A DNA stretch of 64,000 bases from Astropecten irregularis (lineage: Eukaryota > Echinodermata > Asteroidea > Paxillosida > Astropectinidae): contig OZ020246.1 of assembly GCA_963971285.1 (NCBI GenBank), positions 13,003,217-13,067,216 of the forward strand, written 5' to 3'. Positions within the stretch are counted from its first letter, which is position 1. The number at the start of each line of letters is the position of its first letter. Of the stretch, positions 40,534 through 52,357 are shown piece by piece. The position numbers and the translations under genes are program-made. The notes below the pieces were generated by a model, which searched no databases, was not told the origin of the DNA, and saw only the letters and a list, made by a program, of their open reading frames with translations.

Positions 40534-43500
40534 ACATCGGACTCGCTTGAAATATATCAAAATTTAGCATTATCATCACGGGTCAAAAAGTGGATGTTTT
40601 CACCAGGTCCGGACCTGATGGCCATCGGCCATTTTTCACCAGGTCCGGACCTGATAGCCAGGGGTCCCGGGTGCGAGACCCGAAACTTCATAATTTTTTT
40701 CCAGACATTAAAAAATCTAATCTGACATCTGACTCGCTTGAAATATATCAAAATTTAGCATTATCATCACGGGTCAAAAAGTGGATGTTTTCACCAGGTC
40801 CGGACCTGATGGCCATCGGCCATTTTTCACCAGGTCCGGACCTGATAGCCAGGGGTCCCGGGTGCGAGACCCGAAACTTCATAATTTTTTTCCAGACATT
40901 AAAAAATCTAATCTGACATCTGACTCGCTTGAAATATATCAAAATTTGGCATTATCATCACGGGTCAAAAAGTGGATGTTTTCACCAGGTCCGGACCTGA
41001 TGGCCATCAGCCATTTTTCACCTGGTCCGGACCTGATAGCCAGGGGTCCCCGGTGCGAGACCCGAAACTTCATAATTTTTTTTCCAGACATTAAAAAATC
41101 TAATCTGACATCGGACTCGCTTGAAATATATCAAAATTTAGCATTATCATCACGGGTCAAAAAGTGGATGTTTTCACCAGGTCCGGACCTGATGGCCATC
41201 GGCCATTTTTCACCAGGTCCGGACCTGATAGCCAGGGGTCCCGGGTGCGAGACCCGAAACTTCATAATTTTTTTCCAGACATTAAAAAATCTAATCTGAC
41301 ATCTGACTCGCTTGAAATATATCAAAATTTGGCATTATCATCACGGGTCAAAAAGTGGATGTTTTCACCAGGTCCGGACCTGATGGCCATCAGCCATTTT
41401 TCACCTGGTCCGGACCTGATAGCCAGGGGTCCCCGGTGCGAGACCCGAAACTTCATAATTTTTTTTCCAGACATTAAAAAATCTAATCTGACATCGGACT
41501 CGCTTGAAATATATCAAAATTTGGCCTTATCATCACGGGTCAAAAAGTGAATGTTTTCACCAGGTCCGGACCTGATGGCCATCGGCCATTTTTCACCAGG
41601 TCCGGACCTGATAGCCAGGGGTCCCGGGTGCGAGACCCGAAACTTCATAATTTTTTTTCCAGACATTAAAAAATCTAATCTTACATCGGACTTGCTTGAA
41701 ATATATCAAAATTTGGCATTATAATCACGGGTCAAAAAGTGGATGTTTTCACCAGGTCCGGACCTGATAGCCATCGGCCATTTTTCACCAGGTCCGGACC
41801 TGATAGCCAGGGGTCCCGGGTGCGAGACCCGAAACTTAATAATTTTTTTTCCAGACATTAAAAAATCTAATCTGACATCGGACTTGCTTGAAATATATCA
41901 AAATTTGGCATTATCATCACGGGTCAAAAAGTGGATGTTTTCACCAGGTCCGGACCTGATGGCCATCGGCCATTTTTCACCAGGTCCGGACCTGATAGCC
42001 AGGGGTCCCCGGTGCGAGACCCGAAACTTCTTAATTTTTTTTCCAGACTTAAAAAAATCTAATCTGACATCGGACTCGCTTGAAATATATCAAAATTTGG
42101 CATTATCATCACGGGTCAAAAAGTGGATGTTTTCACCAGGTCCGGACCTGATGGCCATCGGCCATTTTTCACCAGGTCCGGACCTGATAGCCAGGGGTCC
42201 CGGGTGCGAAACCCAAAACTTCATAATTTTTTTTCCAGACGTTAAAAACTCTAATCTGACATCGGACTCGCTTGAAATATATCAAAATTTGGCATTATCA
42301 TCACGGGTCAAAAAGTGGATGTTTTCACCAGGTCCGGACCTGATGGCCATCGGCCATTTTTCACCAGGTCCGAACCTGATAGCCAGGGGTCCCGGGTGCG
42401 AGACCCGAAACTTCATAATTTTTTTCCAGACATTAAAAAATCTAATCTGACATCTGACTCGCTTGAAATATATCAAAATTTGGCATTATCATCACGGGTC
42501 AAAAAGTGGATGTTTTCACCAGGTCCGGACCTGATGGCCATCGGCCATTTTTCACCAGGTCCGGACCTGATAGCCAGGGGTCCCCGGTGCGAGACCCGAA
42601 ACTTCTTAATTTTTTTTCCAGACTTAAACAAATCTAATCTGACATCGGACTCGCTTGAAATATATCAAAATTTTTTTCATTATCATCACGGGTCAAAAGG
42701 TGGATGTTTTCACCAGGTCCGGACCTGATGGCCATCAGCCATTTTTCACCAGGTCCGGACCTGATAGCCAGGGGTCCCGGGTGCGAGACCCGAAACTTCA
42801 TAATTTTTTTTCCAGACATTAAAAAATCTAATCTGACATCGGACTCGCTTGAAATATATCAAAATTTGGCATTATCATCACGGGTCAAAAAGTGGATGTT
42901 TTCACCAGGTCCTGACCTGATGGCCATCGGCCATTTTTCACCAGGTCTGGACCTGATAGCCAGGGGTCCCCGGTGCGAGACCCGAAACTTCTTAATTTTT
43001 TTTCCAGACTTAAAAAAATCTAATCTGACATCGGACTCGCTTGAAATATATCAAAATTTGGCATTATCATCACGGGTCAAAAAGTGGATGTTTTCACCAG
43101 GTCCGGACCTGATAGCCATCGGCCATTTTTCACCAGGTCCGGACCTGATAGCCAGGGGTCCCGGGTGCGAGACCCGAAACTTAATAATTTTTTTTCCAGA
43201 CATTAAAAAATCTAATCTGACATCGGACTTGCTTGAAATATATCAAAATTTGGCATTATCATCACGGGTCAAAAAGTGGATGTTTTCACCAGGTCCGGAC
43301 CTGATGGCCATCGGCCATTTTTCACCAGGTCCGGACCTGATAGCCAGGGGTCCCCGGTGCGAGACCCGAAACTTCATAATTTTTTTCCAGACATTAAAAA
43401 ATCTAATCTGACATCTGACTCGCTTGAAATATATCAAAATTTGGCATTATCATCACGGGTCAAAAAGTGGATGTTTTCACCAGGTCCGGACCTGATGGCC

Positions 43501-43545
43501 ATCGGCCATTTTTCACCAGGTCCGGACCTGATAGCCAGGGGTCCC
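37077..43545 (+). repeat. HOR relationship at 4798-bp (25-monomer) lag
   Basis: Bases 37077 to about 38747 correspond to 41875 to about 43545. The left limit (t/g at 37076/41874) coincides with the boundary of the 3458-bp duplication. An aatctt change at 38573 has no partner at 43371. The shared left limit suggests that position was a recombination joint used to build the 33.6-40.5 kb block. Confidence 0.75.
40157..41330 (+). repeat. Tandem duplication, 574-bp (3-monomer) period, 'ttagcatt'-marked
   Basis: Bases 40157-40756 match 40731-41330 at a lag of 574 (191+192+191). The 'tttagcatt' variant stands at 40183, 40565, 40757 and 41139. Limits are a/t at 40156/40730 and a/g at 40757/41331. 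This is one of the shortest HOR periods in the window and sits directly after the 3458-bp duplication. Confidence 0.85.
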
Positions 43546-44339
43546 CGGTGCGAGACCCGAAACTTCTTAATTTTTTTTCCAGACTTAAACAAATCTAATC
43601 TGACATCGGACTCGCTTGAAATATATCAAAATTTTTTTCATTATCATCACGGGTCAAAAGGTGGATGTTTTCACCAGGTCCGGACCTGATGGCCATCAGC
43701 CATTTTTCACCAGGTCCGGACCTGATAGCCAGGGGTCCCGGGTGCGAGACCCGAAACTTCATAATTTTTTTTCCAGACATTAAAAAATCTAATCTGACAT
43801 CGGACTCGCTTGAAATATATCAAAATTTGGCATTATCATCACGGGTCAAAAAGTGGATGTTTTCACCAGGTCCTGACCTGATGGCCATCGGCCATTTTTC
43901 ACCAGGTCCGGACCTGATAGCCAGGGGTCCCCGGTGCGAGACCCGAAACTTCTTAATTTTTTTTCCAGACTTAAAAAAATCTAATCTGACATCGGACTCG
44001 CTTGAAATATATCAAAATTTGGCATTATCATCACGGGTCAAAAAGTGGATGTTTTCACCAGGTCCGGACCTGATAGCCATCGGCCATTTTTCACCAGGTC
44101 CGGACCTGATAGCCAGGGGTCCCGGGTGCGAGACCCGAAACTTAATAATTTTTTTTCCAGACATTAAAAAATCTAATCTCACATCGGACTTGCTTGAAAT
44201 ATATCAAAATTTGGCATTATCATCACGGGTCAAAAAGTGGATGTTTTCACCAGGTCCGGACCTGATGGCCATCGGCCATTTTTCACCAGGTCCGGACCTG
44301 ATAGCCAGGGGTCCCCGGTGCGAGACCCGAAACTTCATA
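42395..44339 (+). repeat. Tandem duplication, 961-bp (5-monomer) period
   Basis: Bases 42395 to about 43378 correspond to 43356 to about 44339. Five monomers with one 194-bp and one 191-bp unit give 961. Two interior differences are visible: gtctgg/gtccgg at about 42955/43916 and ctgac/ctcac at 43219/44180. Confidence 0.82.
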
Positions 44340-44523
44340 ATTTTTTTTTCCAGACGTTAAAAACTCTAATCTGACATCAGACTCGCTTGAAATATATCAA
44401 AATTTGGCATTATCATCACGGGTCAAAAAGTGGATGTTTTCACCAGGTCCGGACCTGATGGCCATCGGCCATTTTTCACCAGGTCCAGACCTGATAGCCA
44501 GGGGTCCCGGGTGCGAGACCCGA
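44331..44523 (+). repeat. 193-bp monomer with nine T
   Basis: This is the only unit I found with T9 in the T-run (44341-44349). It lies at the right end of the 961-bp duplication, where a cttcataa segment joins a ccagacgtt segment. The extra T may mark a joint between monomer types. Confidence 0.8.
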
Positions 44524-46319
44524 AACTTCATAATTTTTTTCCAGACATTAAAAAATCTAATCTGACATCTGACTCGCTTGAAATATATCAAAATTTGGCA
44601 TTATCATCACGGGTCAAAAAGTGGATGTTTTCACCAGGTCCGGACCTGATAGCCATCGGCCATTTTTCACCAGGTCCGGACCTGATAGCCAGGGGTCCCG
44701 GGTGCGAGACCCGAAACTTCATAATTTTTTTTCCAGACATTAAAAAATCTAATCTGACATCGGACTCGCTTGAAATATATCAAAATTTGGCCTTATCATC
44801 ACGGGTCAAAAAGTGAATGTTTTCACCAGGTCCGGACCTGATGGCCATCGGCCATTTTTCACCAGGTCCGGACCTGATAGCCAGGGGTCCCGGGTGCGAG
44901 ACCCGAAACTTCATAATTTTTTTTCCAGACATTAAAAAATCTAATCTGACATCGGACTTGCTTGAAATATATCAAAATTTGGCATTATAATCACGGGTCA
45001 AAAAGTGGATGTTTTCACCAGGTCCGGACCTGATAGCCATCGGCCATTTTTCACCAGGTCCGGACCTGATAGCCAGGGGTCCCGGGTGCGAGACCCGAAA
45101 CTTAATAATTTTTTTTCCAGACATTAAAAAATCTAATCTGACATCGGACTTGCTTGAAATATATCAAAATTTGGCATTATCATCACGGGTCAAAAAGTGG
45201 ATGTTTTCACCAGGTCCGGACCTGATGGCCATCGGCCATTTTTCACCAGGTCCGGACCTGATAGCCAGGGGTCCCCGGTGCGAGACCCGAAACTTCTTAA
45301 TTTTTTTTCCAGACTTAAAAAAATCTAATCTGACATCGGACTCGCTTGAAATATATCAAAATTTGGCATTATCATCACGGGTCAAAAAGTGGATGTTTTC
45401 ACCAGGTCCGGACCTGATGGCCATCGGCCATTTTTCACCAGGTCCGGACCTGATAGCCAGGGGTCCCGGGTGCGAAACCCAAAACTTCATAATTTTTTTT
45501 CCAGACGTTAAAAACTCTAATCTGACATCGGACTCGCTTGAAATATATCAAAATTTGGCATTATCATCACGGGTCAAAAAGTGGATGTTTTCACCAGGTC
45601 CGGACCTGATGGCCATCGGCCATTTTTCACCAGGTCCGGACCTGATAGCCAGGGGTCCCGGGTGCGAGACCCGAAACTTCATAATTTTTTTCCAGACATT
45701 AAAAAATCTAATCTGACATCGGACTCGCTTGAAATATATCAAAATTTGGCATTATCATCACGGGTCAAAAAGTGGATGTTTTTACCAGGTCCGGACCTGA
45801 TGGCCATCAGCCATTTTTCACCAGGTCCGGACCTGATAGCCAGGGGTCCCAGGTGCGAGACCCGAAACTTCATAATTTTTTTTCCAGACATTAAAAAATC
45901 TAATCTGACATCGGACTCGCTTGAAATATATCAAAATTTGGCATTATCATCACGGGTCAAAAAGTGAATGTTTTCACCAGGTCCGGACCTGATGGCCATC
46001 GGCCATTTTTCACCAGGTCCGCACCTGATAGCCAGGGGTCCCCGGTGCGAGACCCGAAACTTCTTAATTTTTTTTCCATACTTAAAAAAATCTAATCTGA
46101 CATCGGACTCGCTTGAAATATATCAAAATTTGGCATTATCATCACGGGTCAAAAAGTGGATGTTTTCACCAGGTCCGAACCTGATGGCCATCGGCCATTT
46201 TTCACCAGGTCCGGACCTGATAGCCAGGGGTCCCGGGTGCGAAACCCAAAACTTCATAATTTTTTTTCCAGACTTAAAAAAATCTAATCTGACATCGGAC
46301 TCGCTTGAAATATATCAAA
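44450..46319 (+). repeat. Segmental copy of 30.43-33.07 kb without its 768-bp duplication
   Basis: The segment matches 30432-31295 at a lag of 14019 and then 31283-33068 at a lag of 13251. The change of lag is exactly 768, so this copy has one 4-monomer block where the other has two. One difference is ccgaaact here (45868) against ccgaagct (32615). Confidence 0.75.
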
Positions 46320-47726
46320 ATTTGGCATTATCATCACGGGTCAAAAAGTGGATGTTTTCACCAGGTCCGGACCTGATGGCCATCGGCCATTTTTCACCAG
46401 GTCCGGACCTGATAGCCAGGGGTCCCGGGTGCGAGACCCGAAACTTCATAATTTTTTTCCAGACATTAAAAAATCTAATCTGACATCTGACTCGCTTGAA
46501 ATATATCAAAATTTGGCATTATCATCACGGGTCAAAAAGTGGATGTTTTCACCAGGTCCGGACCTGATGGCCATCCGCCATTTTTCACCAGGTCCGGACC
46601 TGATAGCCAGGGGTCCCGGGTGCGAGACCCGAAACTTCATAATTTTTTTTCCAGACATTAAAAAATCTAATCTGACATCGGACTCGCTTGAAATATATCA
46701 AAATTTGGCATTATCATCACGGGTCAAAAAGTGGATGTTTTCACCAGGTCCGGATCTGATAGCCATGGGCCATTTTTCACCAGGTCCGGACCTGATAGCC
46801 AGGGGTCCCGGGTGCGAGACCCGAAACTTCATAATTTTTTTTCCAGGCATTAAAAAATCTAATCTGACATCGGACTCGCTTGAAATATATCAAAATTTGG
46901 CATTATCATCACGGGTCAAAAAGTGGATGTTTTCACCAGGTCCGGACCTGATGGCCATCGGCCATTTTTCACCAGGTCCGGACCTGATAGCCAGGGGTCC
47001 CGGGTGCAAGACCCAAATCTTCATAATTTTTTTTCCAGACATTCAAAAATCTAATCTGACATCTGACTCGCTTTAAATATATCAAAATTTGGCATTATCA
47101 TCACGGGTCAAAAAGTGGATGTTTTCACCAGGTCCGGACCTGATGGCCATCGGCCATTTTTCACCAGGTCCGCACCTGATAGCCAGGGGTCCCCGGTGCG
47201 AGACCCGAAACTTCTTAATTTTTTTTCCATACTTAAAAAAATCTAATCTGACATCGGACTCGCTTGAAATATATCAAAATTTGGCATTATCATCACGGGT
47301 CAAAAAGTGGATGTTTTCACCAGGTCCGAACCTGATGGCCATCGGCCATTTTTCACCAGGTCCGGACCTGATAGCCAGGGGTCCCGGGTGCGAAACCCAA
47401 AACTTCATAATTTTTTTTCCAGACTTAAAAAAATCTAATCTGACATCGGACTCGCTTGAAATATATCAAAATTTGGCATTATCATCACGGGTCAAAAAGT
47501 GGATGTTTTCACCAGGTCCGGACCTGATGGCCATCGGCCATTTTTCACCAGGTCCGGACCTGATAGCCAGGGGTCCCGGGTGCGAGACCCGAAACTTCAT
47601 AATTTTTTTCCAGACATTAAAAAATCTAATCTGACATCTGACTCGCTTGAAATATATCAAAATTTGGCATTATCATCACGGGTCAAAAAGTGGATGTTTT
47701 CACCAGGTCCGGACCTGATGGCCATC
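45968..47726 (+). repeat. Tandem duplication, 1151-bp (6-monomer) period
   Basis: Bases 45968-46575 match 47119-47726, carrying the tccgcacc, ccatactt and tccgaacc variants. Limits are a/g at 45967/47118 and c/g at 46576/47727. Between the two parts, 46576-47118 holds the first TAAATA units typical of the right domain (TAA at 47074), so the two domains interleave here. Confidence 0.82.
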
Positions 47727-48361
47727 GGCCATTTTTCACCAGGTCCGGACCTGATAGCCAGGGGTCCCCGGTGCGAGACCCGAAACTTCTTAATTTTTTT
47801 TCCAGACTTAAACAAATCTAATCTGACATCAGACTCGCTTGAAATATATCAAAATTTTTTTCATTATCATCACGGGTCAAAAGGTGGATGTTTTCACCAG
47901 GTCCGGACCTGATGGCCATCAGCCATTTTTCACCAGGTCCGGACCTGATAGCCAGGGGTCCCGGGTGCGAGACCCGAAACTTCATAATTTTTTTTCCAGA
48001 CATTAAAAAATCTAATCTGACATCGGACTCGCTTGAAATATATCAAAATTTGGCATTATCATCACGGGTCAAAAAGTGGATGTTTTCACCAGGTCCTGAC
48101 CTGATGGCCATCGGCCATTTTTCACCAGGTCCGGACCTGATAGCCAGGGGTCCCCGGTGCGAGACCCGAAACTTCATAATTTTTTTTCCAGACATTAAAA
48201 AATCTAATCTGACATCGGACTCGCTTGAAATATATCAAAATTTGGCATTTACATCACGGGTCAAAAAGTGGATGTTTTCACCAGGTCCGGACCTGATGGC
48301 CATCGGCCATTTTTCACCAGGTCCGGACCTGATAGCCAGGGGTCCCGGGTACGAGACCCGA

Positions 48362-48517
48362 AACTTAATAATTTTTTTTCCAGACATTAAAAAATCTAAT
48401 CTGACATCGGACTTGCTTGAAATATATCAAAATTTGGCATTATCATCACGGGTCAAAAAGTGGATGTTTTCACCAGGTCCGGACCTGATAGCCAGGGGTC
48501 CCGGGTACGAGACCCGA
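48362..48517 (+). repeat. 156-bp short monomer (36-bp deletion), copy 4
   Basis: This is the only 156-bp unit outside the left domain, 44 kb away from the others. Its diagnostic variants (gggtacgag, aacttaataa) differ from those of the left-domain short units. An independent loss of the 36-bp internal repeat is therefore more likely than common descent. Confidence 0.85.
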
Positions 48518-51500
48518 AACTTAATAATTTTTTTTCCAGACATTAAAAAATCTAATCTGACATCTGACTCGCTTGAAATATATCAAAATTTGGCATTATC
48601 ATCACGGGTCAAAAAGTGGATGTTTTCACCAGGTCCGGACCTGATGGCCATCAGCCATTTTTCACCAGGTCCGGACCTGATAGCCAGGGGTCCCGGGTGC
48701 GAGACCCGAAACTTCTTAATTTTTTTTCCAGACTTAAACAAATCTAATCTGACATCGGACTCGCTTGAAATATATCAAAATTTTTTTCATTATCATCACG
48801 GGTCAAAAAGTGGATGTTTTCACCAGGTCCTGACCTGATGGCCATCGGCCATTTTTCACCAGGTCCGGACCTGATAGCCAGGGGTCCCCGGTGCGAGACC
48901 CGAAACTTCTTAATTTTTTTTCCAGACTTAAAAAAATCTAATCTGACATCGGACTCGCTTGAAATATATCAAAATTTGGCATTATCATCACGGGTCAAAA
49001 AGTGGATGTTTTCACCAGGTCCGGACCTGATAGCCATCGGCCATTTTTCACCAGGTCCGGACCTGATAGCCAGGGGTCCCCGGTGCGAGACCCGAAACTT
49101 CATAATTTTTTTTCCAGACATTAAAAAATCTAATCTGACATCGGACTTGCTTGAAATATATCAAAATTTGGCATTATAATCACGGGTCAAAAAGTGGATG
49201 TTTTCACCAGGTCCGGACCTGATAGCCATCGGCCATTTTTCACCAGGTCCGGACCTGATAGCCAGGGGTCCCGGGTGCGAGACCCAAAACTTAATAATTT
49301 TTTTTCCAGACATTAAAAAATCTAATCTGACATCGGACTTGCTTGAAATATATCAAAATTTGGCATTATCATCACGGGTCAAAAAGTGGATGTTTTCACC
49401 AGGTCCGGACCTGATGGCCATCGGCCATTTTTCACCAGGTCCGGACCTGATAGCCAGGGGTCCCCGGTGCGAGACCCGAAACTTCTTAATTTTTTTTCCA
49501 GACTTAAAAAAATCTAATCTGACATCGGACTCGCTTGAAATATATCAAAATTTGGCATTATCATCACGGGTCAAAAAGTGGATGTTTTCACCAGGTCCGG
49601 ACCTGATGGCCATCGGCCATTTTTCACCAGGTCCGGACCTGATAGCCAGGGGTCCCGGGTGCGAAACCCAAAACTTCATAATTTTTTTTCCAGACGTTAA
49701 AAACTCTAATCTGACATCGGACTCGCTTGAAATATATCAAAATTTGGCATTATCATCACGGGTCAAAAAGTGGATGTTTTCACCAGGTCCGGACCTGATG
49801 GCCATCGGCCATTTTTCACCAGGTCCGGACCTGATAGCCAGGGGTCCCGGGTGCGAGACCCGAAACTTCATAATTTTTTTCCAGACATTAAAAAATCTAA
49901 TCTGACATCGGACTCGCTTGAAATATATCAAAATTTGGCATTATCATCACGGGTCAAAAAGTGGATGTTTTTACCAGGTCCGGACCTGATGGCCATCAGC
50001 CATTTTTCACCAGGTCCGGACCTGATAGCCAGGGGTCCCGGGTGCGAGACCCGAAACTTCATAATTTTTTTTCCAGGCATTAAAAAATCTAATCTGACAT
50101 CGGACTCGCTTGAAATATATCAAAATTTGGCATTATCATCACGGGTCAAAAAGTGGATGTTTTCACCAGGTCCGGACCTGATGGCCATCGGCCATTTTTC
50201 ACCAGGTCCGGACCTGATAGCCAGGGGTCCCGGGTGCGAGACCCAAATCTTCATAATTTTTTTTCCAGACATTCAAAAATCTAATCTGACATCTGACTCG
50301 CTTTAAATATATCAAAATTTGGCATTATCATCACGGGTCAAAAAGTGGATGTTTTCACCAGGTCCGGACCTGATGGCCATCGGCCATTTTTCACCAGGTC
50401 CGGACCTGATAGCCAGGGGTCCCGGGTACGAGACCCGAAACTTCATAATTTTTTTTCCAGACATTAAAAAATCTAATCTGACACCGGACTCGCTTGAAAT
50501 ATATCAAAATTTGGCATTATCATCACGGGTCAAAAAGTGGATGTTTTCACCAGGTCCGGACCTGATGGCCATCGGCCATTTTTCACCAGGTCCGGACCTG
50601 ATAGCCAGGGGTCCCGGATGCGAGACCCGAAACTTCATAATTTTTTTTCCAGACATTAAAAAATCTAATCTGACATCTGACTCGCTTGAAATATATCAAA
50701 ATTTGGCATTATCATCACGGGTCAAAAAGTGGATGTTTTCACCAGGTCCGGACCGGATGGCCATCGGCCATTTTTCACCAGGTCCGGACCTGATAGCCAG
50801 GGGTCCCGGGTGCGAGACCCAAATCTTCATAATTTTTTTTCCAGACATTAAAAAATCTAATCTGACATCTGACTCGCTTGAAATATATCAAAAGTTGGCA
50901 TTATCATCACGGGTCAAAAAGTGGATGTTTTCACCAGTTCCGGACCTGATGGCCATCAGCCATTTTTCACCAGGTCCGGACCTGATAGCCAGGGGTCCCG
51001 GGTGCGAGACCCGAAACTTCATAATTTTTTTTCCAGACATTAAAAAATCTAATCTGACATCGGACTCGCTTGAAATATATCAAAATTTGGCATTATCATC
51101 ACGGGTCAAAAAGTGGATGTTTTCACCAGGTCCGGACCTGATGGCCATCGGCCATTTTTCACCAGGTCCGGACCTGATAGCCAGGGGTCCCGGATGCGAG
51201 ACCCGAAACTTCATAATTTTTTTTCCAGACATTAAAAAATCTAATCTGACATCTGACTCGCTTGAAATATATCAAAATTTGGCATTATCATCACGGGTCA
51301 AAAAGTGGATGTTTTCACCAGGTCCGGACCTGATAGCCATCGGCCATTTTTCACCAGGTCCGGACCTGATAGCCAGGGGTCCCGGGTGCGAAACCCAAAA
51401 CTTCATAATTTTTTTTCCAGACGTAAAAAACTCTAATCTGACATCGGACTCGCTTGAAATATATCAAAATTTGGCATTATCATCACGGGTCAAAAAGTGG

Positions 51501-52176
51501 ATGTTTTCACCAGGTCCGGACCTGATGGCCATCGGCCATTTTTCACCAGGTCTGGACCTGATAGCCAGGGGTCCCGGATGCGAGACCCGAAACTTCATAA
51601 TTTTTTTTCCAGACATTAAAAAATCTAATCTGACATCTGACTCGCTTGAAATATATCAAAATTTGGCATTATCATCACGGGTCAAAAAGTGGATGTTTTC
51701 ACCAGGTCCGGACCGGATGGCCATCGGCCATTTTTCACCAGGTCCGGACCTGATAGCCAGGGGTCCCGGGTGCGAGACCCAAATCTTCATAATTTTTTTT
51801 CCAGACGTTAAAAACTCTAATCTGACATCGGACTCGCTTGAAATATATCAAAATTTGGCATTATCATCACGGGTCAAAAAGTGGATGTTTTCACCAGGTC
51901 CGGACCTGATGGCCATCGGCCATTTTTCACCAGGTCCGGACCTGATAGCCAGGGGTCCCGGATGCGAGACCCGAAACTTCATAATTTTTTTTCCAGACAT
52001 TAAAAAATCTAATCTGACATCTGACTCGCTTGAAATATATCAAAATTTGGCATTATCATCACGGGTCAAAAAGTGGATGTTTTCACCAGGTCCGGACCTG
52101 ATGGCCATCAGCCATTTTTCACCAGGTCCGGACCTGATAGCCAGGGGTCCCGGGTGCGAGACCCGAAACTTCATAA

Positions 52177-52184
52177 TTTTTTTT
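52177..52184 (+). repeat. T-run of the monomer, length-variable (T7/T8/T9)
   Basis: Eight T residues follow 'cataa' and precede CCAG. Run length varies between copies. T7 makes 191-bp monomers (about 36 copies, all between about 8.9 and 58.9 kb, for example 8923, 32403 and 58861). T9 occurs once, at 44341-44349. Interrupted forms T6G-T (near 17 and 1327) and TTTG-TTTT (near 940 and 2824) mark the left domain. This single-base slippage is the main cause of frame changes along the array. Confidence 0.9.
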
Positions 52185-52278
52185 CCAGACATTAAAAAAT
52201 CTAATCTGACATCGGACTCGCTTGAAATATATCAAAATTTGGCATTATCATCACGGGTCAAAAAGTGGATGTTTTCAC

Positions 52279-52292
52279 CAGGTCCGGACCTG
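52279..52292. repeat. Palindrome 1 of the monomer (14 bp, perfect)
   Basis: CAGGTCCGGACCTG reads the same on both strands and is centred on TCCGGA. Beyond one mismatched pair the symmetry extends three bases further on each side (CAc ... aTG), giving a 20-bp near-palindrome. It recurs at the same offset (113-126) in nearly every monomer. Such a site could bind a dimeric protein or extrude as a small cruciform. Which, if either, cannot be told from sequence. Confidence 0.95.
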
Positions 52293-52307
52293 ATGGCCAT
52301 CGGCCAT
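52293..52307. repeat. Dyad ATGGCC-ATC-GGCCAT between the two palindromes
   Basis: A 6-bp inverted repeat with a 3-base spacer lies directly after palindrome 1 (offsets 127-141). It would sit in the loop formed when palindromes 1 and 2 pair, giving a nested stem. A frequent variant (GGCC becomes AGCC at offset 136) weakens one arm, so the dyad is not strictly conserved across the array. Confidence 0.85.
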
Positions 52308-52314
52308 TTTTCAC

Positions 52315-52328
52315 CAGGTCCGGACCTG
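52315..52328. repeat. Palindrome 2 of the monomer (14 bp, identical to palindrome 1)
   Basis: This is the same CAGGTCCGGACCTG sequence exactly 36 bp downstream of palindrome 1, inside a partial internal duplication (ttttcaccaggtccggacctgat occurs twice per monomer, described here by position 106-128 and 142-164). The duplication suggests the 192-bp unit grew from a shorter 156-bp unit, or that 156-bp copies arose by loss of one half. In single-stranded form, copy 1 can pair fully with copy 2 to make a 14-bp GC-rich stem over a 22-nt loop. Confidence 0.95.
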
Positions 52329-52342
52329 ATAGCCAGGGGTCC

Positions 52343-52357
52343 CGGGTGCGAGACCCG
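52343..52357. repeat. Hairpin CGGGT-GCGAG-ACCCG at the end of the monomer
   Basis: There is a perfect 5-bp stem with a 5-base loop at offsets 177-191. A longer alternative is GGGTC (171-175) paired with GACCC (186-190). The common CCCGG variant (G to C at 178) breaks the inner stem but keeps the outer one. The element ends one base before the next monomer start and about 20 bases before the T8 run. Confidence 0.8.

Larger units (their letters stand above)
44893..50039 (+). repeat. HOR relationship at 4189-bp (22-monomer) lag
   Basis: Bases 44893-45850 correspond to 49082-50039. Limits are g/c at 44892/49081 and a/g at 45851/50040. Both contain the 'ttataatcac' and 'tgtttttacc' variants. One interior difference is acccgaa at 45095 against acccaaa at about 49285. 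Confidence 0.78.

Noticed and set aside
46576-47118. Inserted transposable element inside the 1151-bp duplication
   Set aside because: The unmatched stretch is made of ordinary monomers of right-domain type, with no terminal repeats, target-site duplication or foreign sequence.
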